NCBI GenBank assembly: GCA_028822125.1 | Contig: JAPKEK010000047.1 | Location: 1 to 9,761 of the forward strand | Direction of reading: 5' to 3' | DNA from: Pseudomonadales bacterium | GTDB lineage: Bacteria > Pseudomonadota > Gammaproteobacteria > Pseudomonadales > Azotimanducaceae | Length of the DNA stretch: 9,761 bases | Part shown: positions 1 to 6,158 of the stretch, piece by piece | Layout: the number at the start of each line of letters is the position of its first letter | Numbering within the stretch: the stretch's first letter is position 1 | Translations under genes and position numbers: made by a program | The notes under the pieces: model-generated | Seen by the model: only the letters and a program-made list of their open reading frames with translations | Databases searched by the model: none | What the model was told of the DNA's origin: nothing

Positions 1-348
1 TCTCGACCTAACCCGGGACTGCCTGGTCCTGCTTGAGCGGGTATATTGACCTTGGGAACGGAGGATATGATAACCCGATGGCCTTTCCCGAGTAAGCTGT
101 TTTCTGATGGTATGGGGAGAGCATATAGAGGTTTTAAAATGGCTATGAAAAGGTTTTTTAGGCAAATGATTTAATTCAATGAAGTGTTTAAGTTCGTTTT
201 TTTTGAAAGTGCATTATTGAGTCAGGTCTAACCAGTCCTGTTAGCAGGAATTGGTAAGATTCAGTGCCATGAGTACACTAGCAATATTCGCTGAAGTGTT
301 GCGGTAAAGACACATATTCAAACCCTTGATCTGAGCTCTGGAGGTCGA
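1..348. other. Region upstream of mshI, no convincing gene
   Basis: No gene can be supported here. Frame 2 on the plus strand is open from base 2 to a TGA at 47-49 (15 codons), which could be the tail of a gene entering from the left but is too short to identify. A 35-codon ATG frame at 67-174 follows a GGAGG at 60-64, but only 2 bases separate them and the peptide resembles nothing I know. A weak hairpin (TCCTG/CAGGA around 235-248) lacks a T tract. The last ~100 bases probably hold the mshI promoter and leader. Confidence 0.5.
251..279 (+). promoter_or_regulatory. Possible sigma-70 promoter of mshI
   Basis: TTGGTA (251-256) and TACACT (274-279) are separated by 17 bases; each matches the sigma-70 consensus at 4 of 6 positions. 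Transcription would begin near 286 and leave a leader of about 60 bases before the TTG start of mshI. The match is modest and could be chance. Confidence 0.3.
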
Positions 349-759
349 TTGTTTGAGTTTTTGAAGGGGAATACTACCGTTAAGCCTGGGCAGATTGGCC
401 TGGCTTATGAAGGCAACGAGATGGCGATGGTTTGAGCCAGCGCGGAAGGCTCGACGGCGAAATTAAATCATTGGGAATTGCTAACCAACCAGGAACGAGG
501 GCTTGAACAGGCCCTGTTAGATCGCGTCACCACACTTGAGCTTGAAAACATGCCCTGTAATGTGGTGCTGGATGCGTCGGATTATCGATTGTTATTGCTC
601 GAGGCACCTAATGTAGAGGCAGACGAGTTGCCTCAGGCCTTGCGTTTTTTATTGCGTAACAAAATAGATTTACCTCTGGATAAAATTGAAATCACGACTT
701 TCCCTGTGCCCGAAGATGCCTATCCACGGCAGGGTAAAATGGTCTATGCCATCGTTGTG
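349..759 (+). pseudogene. mshI: Broken 5' part of MSHA biogenesis protein MshI
   Basis: MshI is a PilM-like (actin-fold) accessory protein of the MSHA type IV pilus, acting at the inner membrane in pilus assembly. A TTG at 349 follows GGAGG (340-344) and opens a frame that begins like MshI: a short charged start, then KPGQIGLAYEGNE (codons 12-24). An in-frame TGA (433-435) interrupts it. The frame then continues with the family's NMPCNVVLDASDYRLLLLEAP block, a stretch like ALRFLLRNKIDLPLDKI, and VYAIVV at the end. Homology stops at codon 137, under half of the usual ~300 residues; the rest is absent and replaced by unrelated sequence. The frame stays open to 927, but residues after 759 are antisense to another coding sequence. 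A start at 478 would skip the TGA but remove the conserved N-terminus. No mshJ follows, so this is a remnant, or else the left arm of an assembly or rearrangement junction. Confidence 0.75.
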
Positions 760-930
760 ATAAGCCAGGGTGGAGCCGGCACCGGAGACTATGGGTGGGT
801 CATTTGGATCAGAAATCGTGATGGTGCCCGTGACGGCACAGGAGTTGTCCTCGCCAACGTTGACGATGTAGGTCGCGGAGCGGTTGCCGTTGTTAGGGTC
901 GGTACTTCCGGTGTTCTGTCCAGATAGGAA
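760..930 (-). pseudogene. Fragment of a VCBS/cadherin-like repeat protein
   Basis: Read on the minus strand, 57 codons are open and look like one repeat of a large secreted or surface adhesin. They show GQNTGSTDPNNGN, then a beta-strand-like SATYIVNVGED, then GTITISDPNDPPIVSGAGST. The final block resembles the inter-repeat linker of VCBS and cadherin-type domains, where a D-x-N-D-P-P motif is followed by a Gly/Ser-rich strand. There is no start: a TAG lies four codons upstream of the first codon in the same frame, and downstream the frame enters mshI antisense at base 759. It is therefore an isolated piece, not a gene. MSHA loci carry a large mshQ surface protein, so an inversion within such a locus is one possible source, but this fragment cannot be assigned to mshQ. 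The fold-family assignment is from motif only. Confidence 0.5.
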
Positions 931-1109
931 TGGGTGAAACTAAAAGGTTAAATACAGCAAGGCATAAAGCCAAGGTAAAATAAGATGGTTTTAGCTGGTA
1001 TGAATCAGTCTTCAAGCAAAAGCCTCGGTTACGATGAAATGCGCAGAGATTAGCGAAAAACAATTCCAATGAGCTGGGTCTCCTGATTTAAGCCTGCGTC
1101 GGCGCTTAG

Positions 1110-1940
1110 TTAATTTAGCTGAGTGAACCTCATGGCTTCGGGCGCTTTTAATTTACCGCCGGCATTGGCTGAAGGTAGCGTGTGGTTTGACTTAAATTCA
1201 CGCCCCTCAGAAACTTGGTTATTCCAGACTTCTGCTGAGCAGTTCAGCGCGGTGACAGCAGCAAACCCTGCGTTAACCAGTCCCAGATCACTGTGCGGCG
1301 GTGGGTCGTAGTCGGTTTGGACGAGGTCGAAGAACAGCTGCCCGTCACCCTCTTCTACTATTTGACTTCTTACTGAGCCAAATTCAGCAAGGCCAGCCCA
1401 GTACATTGATTTGACTTCATTATAAGGTAATGCGGGAACATTCAGGTTGAGCATGCAGCGGTTGGGTGCCTGCATGAGCGGATCCAGGAGCTCAATTGCA
1501 AATCGGCAGGCAGTGTCCCAGTGCCAGGGATCTGAAACTGCCAGGCTCACTGCCAGACTTCGGATGCCAAAATTCTGTGCTGCAAGTGCAGCGCCTACAG
1601 TGCCACTGTGCAGGACAGAGCGCCCTGTGTTGAGGCCGAGGTTGGGACCCGAGAGGACAACGTCTGGTTTAGGGCCAAAGGCGCCAAGAAAACCGCTGAT
1701 TGTGCAGAGCGCCGGGGGGCCGTTTAGGCCAAATGCAGGGCCCTTGAGCTTTTCTATGGTGTGCTTCTTATACTCAATGGGAACATCCCTTGAAATATGC
1801 CCGAGACTGGCGCCGGTTCCTGATGCATCAAAGCTGGGTGCCACGACGATGACTTCAAAACCAGCTAACTCAACTTGCCTTGCCAATTCATGAAGGCCCG
1901 GGCTGGTTATACCATCGTCATTAGTGATTAACGCTCTCAT
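1110..1940 (-). CDS. surE: SurE-family 5'/3'-nucleotidase
   Basis: SurE enzymes are cytoplasmic, metal-dependent acid phosphatases that remove phosphate from nucleoside 5'- and 3'-monophosphates and are linked to stationary-phase survival. The 276-residue product starts with the signature ITNDDG (D8 and D9 as metal ligands). The metal-binding Ser is probably S40 in APSFDASGTGAS, and the metal-binding Asn is N100 in the SGPN loop. The glycine-rich loop continues to HSGTVGAAL (111-119). It is somewhat longer than typical SurE (~250). The usual SGIN.G.N...D..YSGTVAAA block is here SGPNLGLNTGRSVLHSGTVG, so it may be a divergent subfamily. The ATG at 1940 is preceded by AAGG about 5 bases away. 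The usual gammaproteobacterial neighbours pcm, nlpD and rpoS are not present in the window, which also points to an accessory copy. No strong terminator follows. Confidence 0.92.
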   Translation of the reverse strand: MRALITNDDGITSPGLHELARQVELAGFEVIVVAPSFDASGTGASLGHISRDVPIEYKKHTIEKLKGPAFGLNGPPALCTISGFLGAFGPKPDVVLSGPNLGLNTGRSVLHSGTVGAALAAQNFGIRSLAVSLAVSDPWHWDTACRFAIELLDPLMQAPNRCMLNLNVPALPYNEVKSMYWAGLAEFGSVRSQIVEEGDGQLFFDLVQTDYDPPPHSDLGLVNAGFAAVTALNCSAEVWNNQVSEGREFKSNHTLPSANAGGKLKAPEAMRFTQLN

Positions 1941-2002
1941 CTTGCCTTATTAAATTAAAATGAATGTGCCATTTTCATGTATTTAGCTTCTCCCGACAAG
2001 CG

Positions 2003-2008
2003 ATTATA
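2003..2008 (-). promoter_or_regulatory. -10 box of surE promoter
   Basis: A perfect TATAAT lies on the minus strand about 63 bases upstream of the surE ATG. No good -35 hexamer is seen 16-18 bases further upstream (CCAGTC or neighbours). Predicted transcription start is near 1996, giving a leader of about 55 bases. Confidence 0.45.
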
Positions 2009-2065
2009 CGGTTATTCTTTTTTAAGACTGGCGCATGCACTGGCTGATCTTTTCCTGGTAGAGGC

Positions 2066-2200
2066 TTAACACTCCTGCCATAGGTCATAACAGGTATAGC
2101 GATCTCTTTCGATAGGTAGTTGTTTCTTCAAGCAGCTATCATATTCGGATTCACAAGCAGCAAAAGTAAGTAATACAGTGGACAGCAATAGGTAACGTAT
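2066..2200 (-). CDS. Tiny predicted lipoprotein with ATA start
   Basis: Forty-four codons encode a short basic start (RY), a hydrophobic run (LLLSTVLLTFAA) and a Cys at residue 16, a standard lipoprotein signal with lipobox TFAAC. Signal peptidase II would leave a 28-residue lipid-anchored peptide beginning CESEYD, with further Cys at 23, 37 and 44 and many charged residues. The product should sit in the envelope; function is unknown. A perfect GGAGG (2206-2210) lies 5 bases upstream of the first codon, but that codon is ATA. No ATG, GTG or TTG lies between it and the SD; the next in-frame candidate, TTG at codon 5, is too far from the SD and would delete the basic residue. Either ATA is a rare weak start, or a start ATG has mutated and the gene is dying. 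It is probably translated separately from surE, which lies downstream on the same strand. Confidence 0.55.
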   Translation of the reverse strand: MRYLLLSTVLLTFAACESEYDSCLKKQLPIERDRYTCYDLWQEC

Positions 2201-2205
2201 AACAG

Positions 2206-2210
2206 CCTCC
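2206..2210 (-). promoter_or_regulatory. Shine-Dalgarno of the tiny lipoprotein
   Basis: GGAGG on the minus strand, inside a longer AGGGAGG purine run, with a 5-base spacer (CTGTT) to ATA at 2198-2200. This spacing singles out the ATA as the intended initiation codon. Confidence 0.6.
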
Positions 2211-2473
2211 CTCTTATTCAGGTTTTGTTCTGCTTTGGTGATAATCCATTTGTATTTTGTTACTTATTATCAGATTAAGTAGTCCTTAGACCGACTACAA
2301 CCAACAAATCCAAGCGAAGGAGGGGTTTGTTTGACGATAGGTAGGTAAACACATCTGGATCTGAAGTTAGATCGGAAGTCGGGTTGCGGCTGTATGGGTT
2401 GATATTATGGTGGCACAGGGGTTAGCCTTTTCTCACATCAAGTCATTTTGGCAGAGATACTATGCTATTGTTG

Positions 2474-2498
2474 CCAGCGCCCGGATGGGCTGTTTTTT
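2474..2498 (+). terminator. Terminator-like hairpin just before yeeE
   Basis: GCCC (2479-2482), loop GGAT, GGGC (2487-2490) form a short GC stem. CA (2475-2476) and TG (2491-2492) can extend it across a two-base bulge. Six T follow (2493-2498). This is the plan of an intrinsic terminator, but the stem is short. It ends only 25 bases before the GTG of the first YeeE gene, so it would act in the leader of that operon or end an upstream plus-strand transcript. Confidence 0.4.
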
Positions 2499-2523
2499 CA
2501 TGTTAAATGAGTGAGGTGAAAAG

Positions 2524-2931
2524 GTGAGCATAAATGCTATTTTAGGGGGTGTCTGCATTGGCATAGGAGCCATGCTGCTGATGGTGCTCAATGGCAGAAT
2601 TGCGGGTATCAGCGGTATTGTTTATCAGTCATTTGATGAACCCAGACGTCGCAACTGGGCACTTTTTTTTCTAGCAGGGCTTTGCCTGGGCGTGGTTATT
2701 CATCTGTGGGCATCGGGTAGCCCAGGCCCCGTATTTGACAAGCCGATAACAACCTTATTGCCCGGAGCTTTTCTGGTTGGCCTAGGAACTCGAATGGGTA
2801 GTGGTTGTACCAGCGGTCACGGTATCTGTGGTATAGGCAGGTTTTCCGGGCGTTCTATTGTTGCTACGATTGTGTTTATGGGTTCTGCTTTTATCACAGT
2901 ATTTTTTCAATCGCTGGTTTGGGGACTATGA
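2524..2931 (+). CDS. YeeE/YedE family transporter, N-terminal half
   Basis: This 135-residue inner-membrane protein is the N-terminal half of a YeeE/YedE (thiosulfate or other sulfur-compound) uptake channel. It shows NGRIAGISGI after the first membrane helix (residues 23-32), and the diagnostic block GLGTRMGSGCTSGHGICGIG (86-105) with C95 and C102. In full-length TsuA, Cys residues in such motifs relay thiosulfate through the pore. About four hydrophobic segments are visible (roughly 4-22, 46-64, 78-90, 111-132). The GTG start follows GAGG (2513-2516) with a 7-base spacer, and the protein begins just where family members do. The stop overlaps the next start as ATGA, so the two halves are translationally coupled. 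Such split pairs are often beside rhodanese, persulfide dioxygenase or ArsR-type regulators; none is present here. Confidence 0.88.
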   Translation: MSINAILGGVCIGIGAMLLMVLNGRIAGISGIVYQSFDEPRRRNWALFFLAGLCLGVVIHLWASGSPGPVFDKPITTLLPGAFLVGLGTRMGSGCTSGHGICGIGRFSGRSIVATIVFMGSAFITVFFQSLVWGL

Positions 2932-3356
2932 AAATTTATTCTGCGCTGGCATCGGGGACGATTTTTGGGTTCGGATTAGCGCTGTCGGGTATGACAGATC
3001 CGGCTAATATTATCGGTTTTCTGGATATCCGTGGGCAATGGAATCCTTCACTGGCATTTGTGATGATGGGAGGTCTAGCGGTTACAATTGTGACTTTTCA
3101 GCTAGTCATTCCAAATATGCAAAAACCGGTATTGGCAGAGCTGTTTGTCCTGCCAGAAACGAACATCTTAGATGGAAAGCTCGTTTTAGGTGCTTGTTTA
3201 TTCGGAATTGGATGGGGCTTATCGGGGCTGTGCCCTGGCCCGGCTATTGCTGGTTTAGCCTATTTTGACTGGCATATTGTTTTGTTTGTTCTGGTAATGG
3301 TCGTGGGCATGTACAGTGGAGACTGGATGACTCGATTGTTGTTCACCGCAGACTGA
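2928..3356 (+). CDS. YeeE/YedE family transporter, C-terminal half
   Basis: The partner half, 142 residues, is an inner-membrane protein with about four helices. It carries the family marks GFGLALSGMTDPANIIGFLD (14-33) and a second Cys motif GWGLSGLCPGPAIAGLA (95-111), with C102 in the place of the second pore Cys of full-length YeeE/TsuA. The ATG at 2928 overlaps the upstream stop by 4 bp. It has no SD of its own, which suits translational coupling and equal amounts of the two halves. The longer frame that opens at 2805 runs in the wrong phase over the first gene and is not the start. With its partner it should import thiosulfate or a related sulfur compound; the exact substrate cannot be told. 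Its TGA (3354-3356) touches the stop of the convergent SDR gene. Confidence 0.87.
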   Translation: MKIYSALASGTIFGFGLALSGMTDPANIIGFLDIRGQWNPSLAFVMMGGLAVTIVTFQLVIPNMQKPVLAELFVLPETNILDGKLVLGACLFGIGWGLSGLCPGPAIAGLAYFDWHIVLFVLVMVVGMYSGDWMTRLLFTAD

Positions 3357-4202
3357 TTATCCCAGATTAGTTAAACCCCGCCTGCCAGCTTCTCGTATAA
3401 TGGGCACATATTCCTCGAAAGGCGAGGGATTTAGCGAGGAACCCGTTGTCATCCCTGCATCTGTCGTGAGTGTATGCCCGGTCGTATAGCCAGACTCATC
3501 GCTGGCCAGCCACAGGGCCGCATTGGCGACATCTTCTGCTACACCAGCTCGGTTTTTCAGTGGCGAGGTTTTCGCTAGCCTTTCTTTAGTTGCTTCGATG
3601 GCGGCGGGATCACCGCTGAGTCCAGCGACCATTGCGGTCGCCATGCCAGCAGGGGCAATCGCGTTCACTCGAATTCCTACTTTGCAAAGTTCAGCAGCGG
3701 TGTTTTTCGTAAGACCGATGACGGCGTGTTTTGAAGCAGCGTAGGCATGCGGGCCGAGTCCGCCCATCAGCCCGGCGGTGCTCGCCATGTTGATGATCGA
3801 TCCGGAGCCATTTGCAGACATCACCCGCGCGGCGTGTTTACAACCATAAAAAACGCCATTAATTAAAACATCGATAGTGAATTTCCATTCATCTGCGGGT
3901 GTTGTTGCTATTGGACCCGCTGAGCCAACAATGCCAGCATTGTTGTACATGATATCCAGTTGGCCGAAATGGCTGACCGAGGTGTCTACCAGGTTAATGA
4001 TATCCGTTTCCACGGTAACATTGCAGGAAACGAAGACAGCATTTGAGCCCAGTTCCTCAGCCAGGGCCTGCCCGGCATCTTCCTGGATGTCGCCGAGCAC
4101 GACTTTGGCACCTTCAGCAACAAAACGTTTGGCGGCTGCACAACCAAAGCCGCTGGCAGCACCAGTTATGGCGGCTACTTTTCCTTGAAGTCTTTGACTC
4201 AT
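3357..4202 (-). CDS. Short-chain dehydrogenase/reductase (SDR)
   Basis: A 281-residue classical SDR, cytoplasmic, interconverting an alcohol and a ketone with NAD(H) or NADP(H). The Rossmann motif is TGAASGFG (13-20). D38 at the end of the second strand suggests preference for NAD(H). NNAG is at 87-90. The catalytic set is N115, S141, Y154 and K158 (Y-A-A-S-K). The segment after NAIAPAGMATAM (the usual P-G motif region) would form the substrate lid. The tail (DAGMTTGSSLNPSPFEEYVP and beyond) is longer than in 250-residue members. The ATG is preceded by AGGGG about 7 bases upstream. It is divergent from the VOC gene (142-bp shared upstream region) and convergent with the YeeE pair with no base between stops. 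The substrate is unknown; its neighbours suggest small-molecule catabolism. Confidence 0.92.
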   Translation of the reverse strand: MSQRLQGKVAAITGAASGFGCAAAKRFVAEGAKVVLGDIQEDAGQALAEELGSNAVFVSCNVTVETDIINLVDTSVSHFGQLDIMYNNAGIVGSAGPIATTPADEWKFTIDVLINGVFYGCKHAARVMSANGSGSIINMASTAGLMGGLGPHAYAASKHAVIGLTKNTAAELCKVGIRVNAIAPAGMATAMVAGLSGDPAAIEATKERLAKTSPLKNRAGVAEDVANAALWLASDESGYTTGHTLTTDAGMTTGSSLNPSPFEEYVPIIREAGRRGLTNLG

Positions 4203-4332
4203 TTGTTTCCCCTACCAATACCTAAGTTTTTACTATCCAATCATTTCTGATGGTGTTCAGCAATACTATTTTTTTATTCTGTTAAAGTTCCCTGGACCTT
4301 AACCTGTTATTTTGAAAACTGTGGTGAAAGAA

Positions 4333-4338
4333 GGGAGG
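4333..4338 (+). promoter_or_regulatory. Shine-Dalgarno fixing the VOC start
   Basis: GGGAGG lies 6 bases upstream of the GTG at 4345-4347. The frame is open from a TTG at 4312, but nothing resembling an SD precedes that, and residues before 4345 are absent from what the fold needs. Confidence 0.7.
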
Positions 4339-4344
4339 ATAGGT

Positions 4345-4881
4345 GTGAATAAGATGCAGGGTCTTGGTTATCCCGTTGTTCAGATAGCTTATTTTGTGGA
4401 AAACATTGAAAGCAGCGCTTTATTAGCTAACAAAATATTTGGTGCTGGGCCTTTTTTTATTGCCAGAGAAATTCCGCTTGATTGGGCTATACATCGTGGC
4501 AGGAAATGTACTCTGGTGCATAGCTCGGCCTACGGTCAATGGGGCAATGTCATGCTGGAACTGGTCCAGCAAGATTCCACCGGCGCTTCGCCTTTCAGGG
4601 ATCTTTTCGACAAAGGCCAGTTTGGGCTGCATCATATCGCATCCATGGTGCCATCTTTACAGCAGGCCTATGGCCACTTCCAGGAACAGCAGATAGAAAT
4701 CGCGACACGAGCCCAGACCAACTCTGGTGTCGAGTTTGCCTTTGTTGATACGTTATCGGTTTTAGGCCACTTTGTGGAGATTTATGAGGACAGTGAGCAA
4801 CTCCAGGGATTTTACCGTATGGTCGCAGCCGCCTCAGAAGGCTGGCAGGGCCAGGAAGTTCTTAGATATCTCAATGGGTAA
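4345..4881 (+). CDS. VOC (glyoxalase-fold) family protein
   Basis: This 178-residue cytoplasmic protein has two beta-alpha-beta-beta-beta modules of the vicinal oxygen chelate superfamily, related to the Glyoxalase_4 / methylmalonyl-CoA epimerase group. The first module opens with VVQIAYFVENIESSA (11-25) and FGAGPFF (32-38) and ends with MLELVQQ (70-76). The second opens with GLHHIASMV (94-102) and ends with GHFVEIYED (141-149). Likely metal ligands are Q13, E72, H96 or H97, and E145. Members isomerise, dioxygenate or hydrolyse diverse substrates, so the reaction is not given by the fold. It is divergent from the SDR gene and convergent with the MFS gene, 8 bp between stops. A shared role with those two in uptake and breakdown of an organic acid or ketone is inference only. 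The GTG start is chosen on the SD. Confidence 0.85.
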   Translation: MNKMQGLGYPVVQIAYFVENIESSALLANKIFGAGPFFIAREIPLDWAIHRGRKCTLVHSSAYGQWGNVMLELVQQDSTGASPFRDLFDKGQFGLHHIASMVPSLQQAYGHFQEQQIEIATRAQTNSGVEFAFVDTLSVLGHFVEIYEDSEQLQGFYRMVAAASEGWQGQEVLRYLNG

Positions 4882-4889
4882 TAGGCCTA

Positions 4890-6158
4890 TTAAGATGGGC
4901 TCGCTGCAGAGTGGGTTTTTTTGGGTGGCGGGGCAAGAAAAATTAAGAAACCGGAGAAGATGTTCAGCGTTGCAACTAATAGCAGAGCGCCATGATATTG
5001 CAGGTAAATGTCGTAATAGACGCCGACCAGCCAGGGAGCTAAGGCACCCAGAATAAGGGCAAAAGGCATGGCAGCGCCTCTAATAGCGCCAATGTATCGT
5101 CGACCGAAAAAAGAAGTCCAGATAACTTCCTGCATTGGAATCATGCCGCCCCAGCCAAGCCCGAGAAGGATGTACGCGGCGTAAATCCAGTATAGATGCC
5201 GCTGCCATATGGCGTAGACGATCAGTAACAGTGCAATACCGGTGATGACCGCAGAGACAGCGGCAAGTGGTTTAACCGGGGATCGATCGATGAGATAACC
5301 CCAGATGGGCTTAGAGATAAGTGCCGGAATAGAGGCGATTACCATGGCCAGGGCTGCTTCAGCTCTTGAAAACCCTGCGTCAGCGAGATAGGGCAGGGTA
5401 TACAACAGAACCACAACGATATTGATGGAGAAAAAACCGAAGGCGATGATCAAAGCATAGAATGAAAAAGTTCTAATGGCCTGGCTTCGAGTAAACGACG
5501 CCAGGTCTTCAGCTTCGGCTTTTTCTCCTGCGCCTGCCAGAATTTCGGCTTCACTGTATCCATCGGGTTTTAGGCCATAATCCTCTGGGGCTCGGCGCAT
5601 TACCATGGCAATGGGAAACAGGAGACTGGCAGTAAGGACAGCCAGCCACAACCAGGCTTCTCTCCACCCCAGGCTGTCTATCAACCAGGTGGCAAACGGC
5701 GTAATGAGAATTCCACCCAGGGATACCCCCATTGCAGCGATGGCAATCGCTTTACCTCGATTGACAACAAACCATTTAGACAGGGTAACATTGACGACCA
5801 GATTGCCCACCATGGCACAGCCGCAGGTCAATGCCACGCCGTTTAATAGCCACCAGGCCCAGAGCGATTCGATCAGGCTGTGCAGGGCCAGGCTGGTCGA
5901 TAGCACCAGCGTACCCATGAGCATGATGGCTTTACCGCCTATACGGTCCACATAAGCACCGATATAGATACCGGTCACAGCCGTGATCACTTGCCCTATG
6001 CTTCTGGACAAGGCGAAATCGCCACGGCTCCAGTTTAGTTCCTCACTCATTGGCATCATAAAAGGCCCGAGAACATAACTGTACATGCCCAGGGCAACAA
6101 ATTGAGCTATGAAGGCCGCACCGAGTAACCAGTAACCGTAGTAAATTGGTGTTTTCAG
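4890..6158 (-). CDS. MFS transporter, monocarboxylate-like
   Basis: A major facilitator protein of 422 residues with about 12 hydrophobic segments in two six-helix halves and a charged central loop (around 198-225, rich in E, A and K). It begins with IYYGYWLLGAAFIAQF, has NWSRGDFALS before helix 2, and the loop 2-3 signature GAYVDRIGGK (67-76), with GYLIDRSPVK as the counterpart in the second half. This pattern resembles the monocarboxylate/oxalate-formate (MCT/OFA) branch, so a carboxylate or similar anion is a reasonable guess. The frame is open to a TTG at 6188, but that has no SD. AAGGAG (6165-6170) lies inside the longer frame, 6 bases before a CTG at 6158-6156, directly ahead of the conserved start, so CTG is preferred. 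The product would sit in the inner membrane. A TAAAAT at 6235-6230 is a possible -10 box. Confidence 0.88.
   Translation of the reverse strand: MKTPIYYGYWLLGAAFIAQFVALGMYSYVLGPFMMPMSEELNWSRGDFALSRSIGQVITAVTGIYIGAYVDRIGGKAIMLMGTLVLSTSLALHSLIESLWAWWLLNGVALTCGCAMVGNLVVNVTLSKWFVVNRGKAIAIAAMGVSLGGILITPFATWLIDSLGWREAWLWLAVLTASLLFPIAMVMRRAPEDYGLKPDGYSEAEILAGAGEKAEAEDLASFTRSQAIRTFSFYALIIAFGFFSINIVVVLLYTLPYLADAGFSRAEAALAMVIASIPALISKPIWGYLIDRSPVKPLAAVSAVITGIALLLIVYAIWQRHLYWIYAAYILLGLGWGGMIPMQEVIWTSFFGRRYIGAIRGAAMPFALILGALAPWLVGVYYDIYLQYHGALLLVATLNIFSGFLIFLAPPPKKTHSAASPS

Larger units (their letters stand above)
2201..2523. other. Divergent intergenic region, lipoprotein/YeeE leader
   Basis: This gap separates the minus-strand lipoprotein from the plus-strand YeeE operon and should hold promoters for both. 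A 6-bp stem GTAGTC/GACTAC (2279-2284 and 2293-2298, 8-base loop) has no T tract and could be an operator or minor hairpin. TTGCGG and TATGGT near 2384-2411, 16 bases apart, are a weak candidate promoter for the operon. A 35-codon plus-strand frame (2407-2514) without a clear SD ends 9 bases before the YeeE start. The terminator-like hairpin at 2474-2498 lies inside that frame and is listed separately. Confidence 0.4.

Noticed and set aside
67..174. A 35-codon plus-strand frame after GGAGG
   Set aside because: The SD-to-ATG spacing is only 2 bases and the peptide has no recognisable features; probably chance.
478..927. A single 149-residue plus-strand protein
   Set aside because: Its first ~94 residues are MshI and the rest is the antisense of a repeat protein; the true MshI start lies upstream of a TGA. 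Treated as two fragments instead.
1447..1893. Long plus-strand frame inside surE
   Set aside because: Fully antisense to a well-supported gene, with low-complexity Ser/Pro/Arg composition and no SD.
2369..2378. AGATCGGAAG, like the start of a sequencing adapter
   Set aside because: Only 10 bases match and the next bases diverge, so it is likely coincidence and not evidence of an assembly artefact.
5605..5955. 116-codon plus-strand frame inside the MFS gene
   Set aside because: Antisense shadow of a clear transporter gene.
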